A stretch of DNA of 52,506 bases from Bacteroidaceae bacterium. Lineage in GTDB: Bacteria; Bacteroidota; Bacteroidia; Bacteroidales; Bacteroidaceae. Below are positions 1-18,206 of the stretch, in pieces. Each line of letters begins with the position of its first letter. The first letter of the stretch is position 1. The notes beneath the pieces were generated by a model that did not search any database, was not told where the DNA came from, and saw only the letters and a list, made by a program, of their open reading frames with translations. The translations under genes were made by a program, and so were the position numbers. Location: NCBI GenBank assembly GCA_017503235.1, contig JAFVTL010000013.1:1-52506 (forward strand), written 5' to 3'.

Positions 1-73
1 ATTGGCCTTTATCTCCCCAAGGAGCGAAGCGACTATCTCCATTTAACTCCCTCTATCTCCCATGAACAAACAC

Positions 74-95
74 GGGACGCAGCACGCTACGTCCC
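74..95. repeat. REP-like palindrome in intergenic DNA
   Basis: GGGACG at 74-79 pairs with CGTCCC at 90-95, and AGC/GCT pair inside, giving a compact hairpin. The first 300 bases hold no credible gene; besides this element and a second hairpin at 153-171 nothing else is recognised. Confidence 0.45.
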
Positions 96-144
96 TACTG
101 GTTGGTGTTCACAGGTTCTTTGTTTCACTTAGGGTGACATGGAA

Positions 145-171
145 AAAGAAAAATCCGCGTCATCTGCGGAT
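145..171 (-). terminator. Possible secondary terminator of the esterase/GH operon
   Basis: ATCCGC at 153-158 pairs with GCGGAT at 166-171. Read on the minus strand the stem is followed by a T-rich tract (TTTTTCTTTTT). It lies beyond the main hairpin at 306-347 and could be a backup, or just a palindromic intergenic repeat. Confidence 0.35.
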
Positions 172-295
172 GAAAAATCGAGGAAGTTCAGTGTAACTTG
201 CTGGGAATCAGCCGAGGCTGAACTTAGTGACGATGAATATCAACTTCAACTCCCTATATATAGGAGGCATTGAGAATGATTCGTACATTCGGATT

Positions 296-347
296 GAAAA
301 ACAAGATTCCCGAGATTCAGCAAAACTTGTTCGTGAATCCCGGGAAT
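296..347 (-). terminator. Rho-independent terminator closing the seven-gene xylan operon
   Basis: Fourteen-base arms at 306-319 and 334-347 pair with a single G-T wobble around a 14-nt loop. On the minus strand the stem is followed by CTTGTTTTTC. It lies 22 bp past the stop of the last esterase gene. Confidence 0.75.
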
Positions 348-369
348 AAACTATATTAGCAATGTCCGG

Positions 370-1305
370 TTATTTCCGTACTCCGTTCAAGAAATCAACC
401 ATCTTCTGAAGGTTTTCCTTCGTATACATGTTGAAACCATGACCACCACCTTCAACGATGACACATTCACACTTGGCTCCTGCTTCCTGCAAAGCCTTGT
501 AGAAACGTTCACCCTGACATACGGGCACTACATTGTCCGCTGTTCCATGGAAGATATGGATGGGAGGATTCTTTTCGTTGGCGAAGAAAATCGGGCTGAG
601 CAACGCATACTTGTTTTCATTGCCTTCCATCGGAACGCCAATCATCACTTCTTCAGGCGACTTAGGCATCTTCATACCTTCGCCACAGTCCATGTTCTGA
701 AGGTCAACGGGACCCGACCAGTCGCAAGCTGCATTCACATCGCTGCTTTCCGAAGTATAAGCGCCCAACGAGCCTTCTAGGTCAATGGTATCATCACCCA
801 AGGTATAGGTCTTCAGTCCGGTAGTTACCGCTGCCAATGAAGCCAAATGGCCGCCTGAGGAGAAACCGCTTGTAGCAATGAACGAAGTGTCCAATTTATA
901 CTTGGCTGCTTCACCACGGATGAAACGGATAACCGCCTTGATGTCATGAATCTGTGCCGGATAGAGTGCATCGGTGCTGGCACGATGGTTCGGAGTCACT
1001 ACCGCATAGCCGGCATCGAGCAAAGCGGCACAAATGGTATGCAAATCGGCCATTCCCTTCGAGTTGTTGCTGAACCAGGCACTGCCATAGATATGTACAA
1101 CTACCGGATAGGATTCCTTTTCCACCTTAGGCAAATAAATGTCCAACGTATGGAACGCTTCACCATCACCGACATAATTGAGGTCGGCAAACTTCTGTGA
1201 ATACTCAATCTGGCGGTCACTGGCCTGACTGCCACCAAATGCAATCTGTGCGGATGCAGTGGCCGCGCAAGCCAATGCAACCAAGGAAACAATTAGTTTT
1301 CTCAT
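370..1305 (-). CDS. Secreted alpha/beta-hydrolase esterase (acetyl/feruloyl xylan esterase-like)
   Basis: This is an alpha/beta-hydrolase of the BD-FAE/carboxylesterase type, about 311 residues, probably removing acetyl or feruloyl groups from xylan or its oligosaccharides. The nucleophile motif is GFSSGG, the acid lies in GTADNVVP and the histidine in GGGHGF near the C-terminus. An N-terminal signal peptide (MRKLIVSLVALACAATASAQ) directs export to the periplasm or surface. I chose the ATG at 1305 because the signal peptide begins there and a longer reading would overlap the upstream gene, whose stop is at 1319. It is the last gene of the operon, followed by a hairpin terminator. The fold is clear; substrate is inferred from context. 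Confidence 0.85.
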   Translation of the reverse strand: MRKLIVSLVALACAATASAQIAFGGSQASDRQIEYSQKFADLNYVGDGEAFHTLDIYLPKVEKESYPVVVHIYGSAWFSNNSKGMADLHTICAALLDAGYAVVTPNHRASTDALYPAQIHDIKAVIRFIRGEAAKYKLDTSFIATSGFSSGGHLASLAAVTTGLKTYTLGDDTIDLEGSLGAYTSESSDVNAACDWSGPVDLQNMDCGEGMKMPKSPEEVMIGVPMEGNENKYALLSPIFFANEKNPPIHIFHGTADNVVPVCQGERFYKALQEAGAKCECVIVEGGGHGFNMYTKENLQKMVDFLNGVRK

Positions 1306-1318
1306 GTCTTTTAAGTTA

Positions 1319-8802
<7,484 letters not shown>

Positions 8803-8824
8803 AATATTCGAGTTACAGATAGAA

Positions 8825-10777
8825 TTATTTTTCAAGAACAACACCGCCATTGAAAGGAATAGTCAGTGTCACTTCCTGCTTCTTGTTTATCTTCAATGGC
8901 TTCAAGCTACCATTCAAGTCCTTGTCATCGCTATAGTATTGTACCGTTTCACCCGCTGCAAACATCGGGAGTTTCAATTTCAGTTTCAATGTTTCCTTCT
9001 GACCATTGATAGCAACCACAAACCACTTGTTACCATGACGGCGAGCCATTACGACATATTTGCCAGGATAGCCATCAATGAAACGAACTTCATCCCAAAG
9101 TGTAGGAACTTGCTTCATAAAATTGATAGCCCATTCAGGAGCATCGGTCAAGTTGTTAGGAGCCATGGCAAAATGTTGCACCGGACTTTGGAACAATACT
9201 GCAGTAGCAAGAGCAAACACATCCGAAGTCTTACGCTTGCTTCCTCGAGGTCCATTATTGGCGTTATAGAACTTATTCAAAGTGCTGCCTCCAAAATCCA
9301 TGCTACCCACGACATTGCGGATGAACGGATGGATACAGGCATTGAACGCTTCATTATCGCAATTACCCTGAGAGAAATGCAAGTTTTCACTGGCAAGGAC
9401 TGCTTCACTTGACGCATAATTCGGATACATACGTTCCCATCCGCGAGGTAAAGTGCAACCATGGAAAATACAAAGAATACCATAATCATTGGCGTCAGCC
9501 AAAATATCTTCATAAAGCTTCATAGTCACTTGCTTGTCGCCTCCGAAAAAGTCTACCTTTATACCTCGTATACCGATACTTTGCATCCATTTCATTTCTT
9601 TACGACGGGCGATTGTGTTATCCATAATGCCACGAGGTCCCTGTGGGGCATCGTTCCAATAACCATTGGAGTTATACCAGAGATAGATTCCTACCCCCTT
9701 CTTGGCCCCATATTCTGCCAATTCTTTGATTCTTTCGCGACCGATTTGAGTATCCCACAAAGCATCAATCAGTATGGATTCGTAACCCATAGCAGCCGAG
9801 AAATCGATATAACGTTTTTGTTCATCATAATTGGTCGCCCCATCCATACCGATAATCCAACTCCAAGAGCCTCGTCCATAAACGTATTCTTGAGAAGGTT
9901 CATAAAGCGGCTTCACCAAATCGAAAGGAACGGTTGTTTCAACTATCGGAGCCAACGTTTCACCGATGGTGATGGTGCGCCATGGAGTTTCACCCGGCAA
10001 TGGAATACCTGGAGCTACCGTTCCATTTCCATTGTTTTCTTCGGGTTGCGGATAACCGATTGTATAAAGACCATCTTTATGCCCCATCAAACGACTGGCA
10101 CAATAGGCACTACTTACACCTGTTTCCGAAATAAGTATCCAACCTTTATCATTGTTCTTGAACAAGCAAGGGAAGGTATAACCTTCTCCCCAACCATTCT
10201 TTCCGACAGGCTCATCCAACGTATATCCAGTTTCATAACTTGGATAAGTGCGGGCGAAACCGCCCATCGGTTTAACTTGCGGACAAAGGAAAGTCGTGGT
10301 ACCTTGCGGCATCATAAAGCCTGTTGATTCGCTTTCTACGATACAGCTGAGGGTTTGCCTTTGAGGATACATGCGATATTTGAAAGCCACATCATTATTT
10401 CCGATACTGAACACAACATCAAATATCACCTTTCCTTCTTTTTCAAAAGTATAGGTTACTTCGTTAGCTAAATAATTAGCCCGTCTTTGTTTGATGGTAG
10501 GAACGGTATAGTCCTCATCGATTTGTTTCACTATTACATCACCATCCTTCAGATTCATTCCTTGGGTAAAGTCACCGATATTCGTTTTCAAACCTAATGG
10601 TGAATTTTGAATAAACTCCACTCCATTATAACTGACGCAATACGATGGCTTGCCACCTTCGTCTGATACGGTAACAACCATTTTGCCATCAGGGCTATTG
10701 AACGTTTTCTCTAAAGCAAAAGCAGGCATCGAAAGACAAAGGCCTGCCACAATAATTCCTAATGTATTTTTCATCAT
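8825..10777 (-). CDS. GH97 glycosidase, retaining alpha-galactosidase type
   Basis: About 650 residues with signal peptide (ending AFALEK). The GH97 layout is complete: N-terminal beta-sandwich, central (beta/alpha)8 barrel and C-terminal beta domain. GH97 splits into inverting SusB-like alpha-glucosidases, which lack an Asp nucleophile, and retaining alpha-galactosidases, which have one. Here GIKVDFFGGDKQ supplies an Asp at the barrel position, so I predict the retaining, alpha-galactosidase-like type. This agrees with galactosylated side chains suggested by the GH95 enzyme downstream. The start may be either of two adjacent ATGs (10777 or 10774). Confidence 0.9.
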   Translation of the reverse strand: MMKNTLGIIVAGLCLSMPAFALEKTFNSPDGKMVVTVSDEGGKPSYCVSYNGVEFIQNSPLGLKTNIGDFTQGMNLKDGDVIVKQIDEDYTVPTIKQRRANYLANEVTYTFEKEGKVIFDVVFSIGNNDVAFKYRMYPQRQTLSCIVESESTGFMMPQGTTTFLCPQVKPMGGFARTYPSYETGYTLDEPVGKNGWGEGYTFPCLFKNNDKGWILISETGVSSAYCASRLMGHKDGLYTIGYPQPEENNGNGTVAPGIPLPGETPWRTITIGETLAPIVETTVPFDLVKPLYEPSQEYVYGRGSWSWIIGMDGATNYDEQKRYIDFSAAMGYESILIDALWDTQIGRERIKELAEYGAKKGVGIYLWYNSNGYWNDAPQGPRGIMDNTIARRKEMKWMQSIGIRGIKVDFFGGDKQVTMKLYEDILADANDYGILCIFHGCTLPRGWERMYPNYASSEAVLASENLHFSQGNCDNEAFNACIHPFIRNVVGSMDFGGSTLNKFYNANNGPRGSKRKTSDVFALATAVLFQSPVQHFAMAPNNLTDAPEWAINFMKQVPTLWDEVRFIDGYPGKYVVMARRHGNKWFVVAINGQKETLKLKLKLPMFAAGETVQYYSDDKDLNGSLKPLKINKKQEVTLTIPFNGGVVLEK

Positions 10778-10839
10778 ACGATTTATGATTAAAGACAAAA
10801 AGGTTACCATCCACTAAGAATGGTAACCCGATTCATTCA

Positions 10840-12015
<1,176 letters not shown>

Positions 12016-12042
12016 TTATTTATTTCAATACAACAAATTCAT

Positions 12043-13254
<1,212 letters not shown>

Positions 13255-13501
13255 CAAGCCACACAAATAGGCATCCGAGGCATTCGTAATCATACCAATT
13301 ACAAGAAGGGGTGGCAATACGCCAAAGCGATATGAAAAAGTGATTACTCGCACAACATCCGTTTGACAAAGAGAAAACGTCACTTTACAAAGCATAAAGC
13401 ATCACTTTACGATAAAGAAAACGACGCTTTGTTTCCATCCTGTTTTCCGCCTCGCACCTCCCGTCATAAAACCAGATTTTCCTACTCGTACATCCACGAG
13501 T

Positions 13502-13539
13502 ATAAAAATCCCCGCATACTCCTCTCGGAGAACACGGGG
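13502..13539 (-). terminator. Rho-independent terminator of the GH10 lipoprotein gene
   Basis: CCCCG at 13,510-13,514 pairs with CGGGG at 13,535-13,539, with CTCC/GGAG pairing inside. On the minus strand the stem is followed by ATTTTTATA. It isolates the GH10 gene from the operon starting near 13,190. Confidence 0.6.
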
Positions 13540-13590
13540 AACCATTAAAATGCACAATTTACCAATTCTTCAGAATTGATATATTTTAGG

Positions 13591-14706
13591 TTACTCGCCC
13601 AACAATTCTTTCACAAATTGCTTGGGTTCATAATTTCTGTCAAACAACAAAGGATAATCCGTACGGCCTCGCATCGGAAAATCATTCTTCCATGAATCTC
13701 CGTCGGTTACTCCCCAAAAGGTCACACGGGAGATATGACGGGAATGCTTGACAAACAAATTCATAAATTCCATCATCCGCTTGTTCCATGCCTCCAATTC
13801 ACGGGAAGGCAATTCATTGGGATAAGGATTCATGCTTTGCTCAAAACTGACCGTATCCGTAACATTCGCACTATATCTCACCATAGGCAATGCGCTCATG
13901 TCAAATTCTGTAATCATAACCTTCACATTCAATTTGGAGAAAGCTTCTATACTGGCTTCAAAATCCGATATTTGAGGATACTCCATCCCCACATGTCCTT
14001 GCATGCCCACCGCATCAATGCGGATTCCGCGCGCCTTCAAATCTTCCACCAACTTGATAACCGCACGACGTTTTCCTTCGAAGTGCATGTTGTAATCGTT
14101 ATAGTAGAGTTCTGCTTCTGGATCGGCCTCGTAGGCGTATTGGAATGCCAATGGTACAAACTCTTCACCCAAGATCTGATAGAACTTGCTATTGCGGTAG
14201 CTTCCATCTTCAAGGATAGCTTCATTGACGACATCCCACCCATGCACACGTCCTTTATAGCGCTTTACTATGGTTGTAATATGATCCTTCATTCGTTGTT
14301 TCAACACCTCAGGCGAAACATCTGCCCCATTTTCATCCGTACAGAACCAGGAAGCAAGTTGGGAATGCCAAATCAAGCAATGTCCTACAACGAACATCCC
14401 ATTTTCTTCACCAAATGCCACAAAACGGTCTGAAAGTTCAAAGTCATACACATTCTCCTCCGGATGTATAATCATACATTTCATGCAATTCTCAGGAACA
14501 ATAGAATTGAAGTGGGTCTTGACAATATCGAGTGCCGCAGAGTCCTGACCCTGCAATTGCAAATGATTGATGGCCACTCCGACCAGGAAATGATTGCCCA
14601 ATACATTTTTTAAGTTACGCTCGCTTTCTACGACTGGCTTTCCACTACAAGCCATCAACAACATACATGCCAACGATGCGGCGTACAATAACTTTTTGTT
14701 TTTCAT
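13591..14706 (-). CDS. GH10 endo-1,4-beta-xylanase lipoprotein
   Basis: A 371-residue single-domain GH10 xylanase that cuts the beta-1,4-xylan backbone. The acid/base Glu is residue 162 (WDVVNEA) and the nucleophile Glu is 267 (ITEFD); GHCLIWHSQ and YYNDYN are further GH10 signatures. The N-terminus ends in a lipobox (LLMACSG, Cys20), so it is membrane-anchored, probably at the cell surface. It has no carbohydrate-binding insertion, unlike the second GH10 at 18,207-20,480. It stands alone between its own promoter/operator and its own terminator. The predicted leader is about 148 nt, long compared with the other two xylan units. Confidence 0.95.
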   Translation of the reverse strand: MKNKKLLYAASLACMLLMACSGKPVVESERNLKNVLGNHFLVGVAINHLQLQGQDSAALDIVKTHFNSIVPENCMKCMIIHPEENVYDFELSDRFVAFGEENGMFVVGHCLIWHSQLASWFCTDENGADVSPEVLKQRMKDHITTIVKRYKGRVHGWDVVNEAILEDGSYRNSKFYQILGEEFVPLAFQYAYEADPEAELYYNDYNMHFEGKRRAVIKLVEDLKARGIRIDAVGMQGHVGMEYPQISDFEASIEAFSKLNVKVMITEFDMSALPMVRYSANVTDTVSFEQSMNPYPNELPSRELEAWNKRMMEFMNLFVKHSRHISRVTFWGVTDGDSWKNDFPMRGRTDYPLLFDRNYEPKQFVKELLGE

Positions 14707-14860
14707 GACAGGTATTACTTATACTATTCCAATACTATTTCATCGATTACGATAGGCTTGAAACCTAACGACCAAAATCCAACTATATATAAATGAGAAA
14801 ATAACAACATTGTCAATAGACAAAATATCTTCATGGTATTCGTGCATTTTAATAGCACTT

Positions 14861-14968
14861 CAAAATTAGAGATTCTAAAAGGAATAAGAAAGAAACGGCA
14901 TTACAACGTCTTTCCACAACGTTACATGTAGATTACTTTTTGTTACATATCCCTTTGTTAATATTACA
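14861..14968 (-). promoter_or_regulatory. Promoter and four-copy TGTAA operator of the GH10 gene
   Basis: The minus-strand -7 box TAATTTTG lies at 14,861-14,868. TTACA (TGTAA in transcribed sense) starts at 14,901, 14,922, 14,943 and 14,964: four copies with an exact 21-bp period. Thirty-two nt separate the first copy from the -7 box. The remainder of the 400-bp gap (14,707-15,105) contains only AT-rich sequence with no credible gene. Confidence 0.72.
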
Positions 14969-15105
14969 AACAATAAATATAGTAAATAAAATGTTAACCA
15001 AATGGATGATTAGAATCAAATTTGACAAGAATATGATTATTCTAACAAGAGTCGCTTCATCGAGCAGAAGTTTATTCGTAAAGAAATTATGGTCGCCAAT
15101 CCATA

Positions 15106-16572
15106 TCACTCCACTTGAACAGCAGTTTCATTGATTGCAAAATCTGCAATTTCACGACTGCTGATTTCTATTTTCCCGTTGACCAGTTCGGGAATGTTGT
15201 ATGCATTCATCTGCGCTTCGTAGAAACTCTTCGGATTACGCTGTGGTAGCAAGAAAGGCTTACGAGGAGAACCATTTTCATCTATATAAGCAATATAGGG
15301 CTGGGTATAAAGCCCGTTTTCCCGACGGCTACTGAAAACCAGCCAACGGCTATTACTGCTCCACGAATGATAGCTCTCCACATTATCACTGTTCAGTATG
15401 TCCAGACGTTGAGTATCTCCAGTTGCCAAATCGACCATATACAAATCTGCATCCTTGTGCCAAATGGAGAAATTACCGTAATCACTCAGCGTATACACTA
15501 AAAAACGGCCATCAGGAGACAAGCGAGGAAACGATACACTACGTCCTTCAGTTGGAGCACTATAAATGGTATCCACTTCCGTACCGAACGTACGATTTTC
15601 TTCATCGAAACCTATCCTGCATAAGCTATACTTTACTTCCTGATATTGTTGTGGCATGGAATCTACAGCATGCGCACTGCAATAATAAAGAGACTTTCCA
15701 TCCGGTGAAAAGGTAGGAAATGTTTCATATTCATCGGTCGAGTTCAACAATCCCGAAGTAAACACTTCCCGACGGTTGACATCATACACCACTACATCCG
15801 ATGCATCATCGCATACCTCAATGCGATTAGGATCCTTCATGTGAAGGAATTGGAAGGTCTTGTTCACCGAAAAAGCAACAAAATCACCCGACGGATGCCA
15901 ATATGGATAAACCAAAGCTGAAAGGGTATGGTCCGTTTTTGTATCCAGTTTTTCTTTCCTTCCATCCTTGAACAAATAGGTTGCCGCCAATTCTGAGCGA
16001 AAATGAAATAGCATCCGTTCCGGATTACGATTGCAGAACGAATGGCAATTCACACAATTGCCCTTCCCCTGTTCATTCTTATAGACAGCTGTTTCTTCAA
16101 AACTCTCCAAATGACGCTGATAAATCCCCATCTCCTTCCAAAGGCTATAGCCCGGTGGAATCAAACGATACGTCATATAAGGGTCTATTTCTTCTGCCAC
16201 ATGGACAGAAAAGGGTCGATATGCCTTCCAGCCATCCGCTTCTCTTTCACATAAAATAAACTGGATAGATTGTCCTGTATTTTTATTCAATAGATTCTTC
16301 CACCATCCTTCATCAAAAGAAAAGACATTGGCTTCGGCATAATAATCAAGTGTATCTTCAGAAGCAATCACACGAACGCCCCATTTTGAATCCGAATCAA
16401 CCAACACTTCAAAATCAAGGGGAGCAATGTTTACTGGGACTGTCACATCCTTATAGTCAGGATAAATTTCAACGACTTCATTCGTTTGTCTGACGTTCTG
16501 CATAGAAGGAGTACAACCAGCCATACACAAAACCATCACAAACGCCACAAGTGGGAATAATCTATTTCTCAT
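15106..16572 (-). CDS. Beta-propeller (PD40/TolB-like) lipoprotein with a c-type heme motif
   Basis: A 488-residue lipoprotein (lipobox CMAGCTPS). The C-terminal two thirds carry WD40-like PD40 repeats, for example FPTFSPDGKSLYYCS, FPRLSPDGRFLVYTLS and YHSWSSNSRWLVFSSR, typical of TolB-like propellers. At about residue 175 is GNCVNCHSFC, a CxxCH sequence of the kind that binds heme c covalently, placed just before the propeller. No second heme motif is seen. Its start overlaps the upstream gene's stop by 4 nt (ATGA), so the two are translationally coupled. Function is not known; an envelope redox or sensing role is possible. It sits within the xylan locus but lacks the shared operator. Confidence 0.75.
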   Translation of the reverse strand: MRNRLFPLVAFVMVLCMAGCTPSMQNVRQTNEVVEIYPDYKDVTVPVNIAPLDFEVLVDSDSKWGVRVIASEDTLDYYAEANVFSFDEGWWKNLLNKNTGQSIQFILCEREADGWKAYRPFSVHVAEEIDPYMTYRLIPPGYSLWKEMGIYQRHLESFEETAVYKNEQGKGNCVNCHSFCNRNPERMLFHFRSELAATYLFKDGRKEKLDTKTDHTLSALVYPYWHPSGDFVAFSVNKTFQFLHMKDPNRIEVCDDASDVVVYDVNRREVFTSGLLNSTDEYETFPTFSPDGKSLYYCSAHAVDSMPQQYQEVKYSLCRIGFDEENRTFGTEVDTIYSAPTEGRSVSFPRLSPDGRFLVYTLSDYGNFSIWHKDADLYMVDLATGDTQRLDILNSDNVESYHSWSSNSRWLVFSSRRENGLYTQPYIAYIDENGSPRKPFLLPQRNPKSFYEAQMNAYNIPELVNGKIEISSREIADFAINETAVQVE

Positions 16573-18068
16573 TGTTTATCCTCCTTCAATGATTTCGAAT
16601 ATACTTCATAAAACTGAGACAATATTTTTTGGGACGAGTTGGCATTCAGAATATCCTTCATATCCTTCAACAGGCTTTCATACCTCACATAAGGACTCGT
16701 CGGTGAAATGGAAGCTTGTAACTGTCCTAAAACCGAATCTTCGGATACTGCCTTGTCGTTGCTCAAAAAACGACGCATACTTGTTGCCCATTCCTTATAA
16801 TACAAGGTCTTTTCCAATAAAGCAATATACTTTTCTGCAACGCCATAAGCCCCCAATACTAAATTGGTTTGTATCATCACCTGCAATTCTTTTGGATGGC
16901 AAGTACCCGGTGTCAATAAGTTAGCGTCAAATGCCGCCTGTCGTGCCTCACTCACATATCCCCATGAAAAATAAATTTTACTTAACAGGCGCTTTCCGTT
17001 CTTCAAATGAGGATCGGCCCACATCAATAGCTGTGTCGGATTTTGTTGATTATATTGTCCATATCTTCCCACCAATTGTTCTTTCTCTGCCAAAGCTAAA
17101 TTTAGATAACTAAGTAAATAAGTCGGTGTTCTTCGGTCAGCCGTTTCAATAATCCGACTCCATTCACCATTATCCGCCCAATATTGTTCTTGCAGGAAAC
17201 GATAGCCTCGATGACTATGCACCTTTGTATATAAATTAAAAGCCAAATAAAAGGCAAACACACCGCCTAATACAGCCAACAAGGCTGGTGAAACTTTATC
17301 AGAAGGAATCTTGGCAAGAAGACAAGCTATCAACAGCAATAATGGAAGTATTACCCAAGCATAAGCAGGAAAGAAATACGTAGAAGGCCAATCGTAATAC
17401 ATATAAGGTGTAAATGCCGATTCCATATCCTTCACTAAAGACAAACGGACAAAAGTAAAGCCAACCAGAAATGCAACAGCGATATAGGACAGACTCCACC
17501 ATCCGCGTAATTTTCTCTCAAGCAATTCCATCAAGCAAGCAGTAATTGAAAATACAACAGCCACACTACCGGCCAACCAATAAAGCCCTACTACCATACC
17601 CATCCCTATACACATGCGAATAATCCAATGCCGTGAAAGCAAAGAATGGTATCCCCATAATGCCACTACAAACATCAGATAGGCAATATGTCCTTGAAAA
17701 CGATAATAATCATTTTCAAAACATAGATACAAGAACACAAGAGGAATGAGAGAAAGACCTGTCATCGCAATTCCCGGAAACTTCTTACGAAGAATTAGAT
17801 AAAATAGGAACGCTATGAGCAGATAACAAACCGCAACCATAATAGTACCTACATAAGGGATACACCAAAATTGAGTCAAAAAGGAAGCCACGACCAAAGC
17901 AGTTCCGCCCGGTTGTTGCATTTTATTCCAAAGGTCTGTTGCATCATACAGGAACAAATGATTACTTTCCAATGCAAAGAAACGGTATTCCTGTGTATAT
18001 TGAATACCTGTTAGCATCAATGCAAACACTACCAGTGCGCCTATAATAAGATAGGTATTTGTACGCAT
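16569..18068 (-). CDS. DUF6057-like polytopic membrane protein
   Basis: A 499-residue protein with roughly nine or ten hydrophobic membrane segments in the first 290 residues, then a soluble helical C-terminal part (about 300-499) that looks like TPR-type hairpins (LLSYLNLALAEKEQL, EARQAAFDANLLTP). It resembles the uncharacterised DUF6057 family of Bacteroidetes. I see no catalytic motif. It is followed by the heme-motif lipoprotein with a 4-nt overlap, so the products likely act together in the envelope. Its own promoter lies at 18,109. Confidence 0.7.
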   Translation of the reverse strand: MRTNTYLIIGALVVFALMLTGIQYTQEYRFFALESNHLFLYDATDLWNKMQQPGGTALVVASFLTQFWCIPYVGTIMVAVCYLLIAFLFYLILRKKFPGIAMTGLSLIPLVFLYLCFENDYYRFQGHIAYLMFVVALWGYHSLLSRHWIIRMCIGMGMVVGLYWLAGSVAVVFSITACLMELLERKLRGWWSLSYIAVAFLVGFTFVRLSLVKDMESAFTPYMYYDWPSTYFFPAYAWVILPLLLLIACLLAKIPSDKVSPALLAVLGGVFAFYLAFNLYTKVHSHRGYRFLQEQYWADNGEWSRIIETADRRTPTYLLSYLNLALAEKEQLVGRYGQYNQQNPTQLLMWADPHLKNGKRLLSKIYFSWGYVSEARQAAFDANLLTPGTCHPKELQVMIQTNLVLGAYGVAEKYIALLEKTLYYKEWATSMRRFLSNDKAVSEDSVLGQLQASISPTSPYVRYESLLKDMKDILNANSSQKILSQFYEVYSKSLKEDKQ

Positions 18069-18108
18069 TTTGAAAACTGATACAGATGGAATTTATTATT
18101 ATTGCGTA

Positions 18109-18116
18109 CAAATGTA
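18109..18116 (-). promoter_or_regulatory. Predicted -7 box of the DUF6057/propeller pair
   Basis: TACATTTG on the minus strand matches TAnnTTTG and lies 40 bp before the ATG at 18068, just after the terminator of the xus operon. No TTACA copy is found at the spacing seen in the xylan promoters. Confidence 0.5.
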
Positions 18117-18150
18117 ATGAAAATTGTTCTTTTATTAGGGGAATCGCTAA

Positions 18151-18184
18151 AAAAATAAGAGGATGCATCGAAATGCATCCTCTT
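18151..18184 (-). terminator. Rho-independent terminator of the GH43-xusABCDE-xyn10C operon
   Basis: Arms at 18,158-18,169 and 18,174-18,184 pair with one bulged base around the tetraloop CGAA (TTCG on the minus strand). On the minus strand a run of seven T residues (with one A) follows. It lies 23 bp past the xyn10C stop. Confidence 0.8.
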
Positions 18185-18206
18185 ACTGTTTATTGATGTT
18201 TAGGTA

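Noticed and set aside
13376-13440. Possible extra operator: the paired CACTTTAC sequences upstream of the esterase operon
   Set aside because: Only two imperfect copies, wrong spacing, and not found at the other xylan promoters.
13363-13548. A 61-codon plus-strand frame between the GH10 and CE1 genes
   Set aside because: It runs through the GH10 terminator hairpin and has no conserved pattern.
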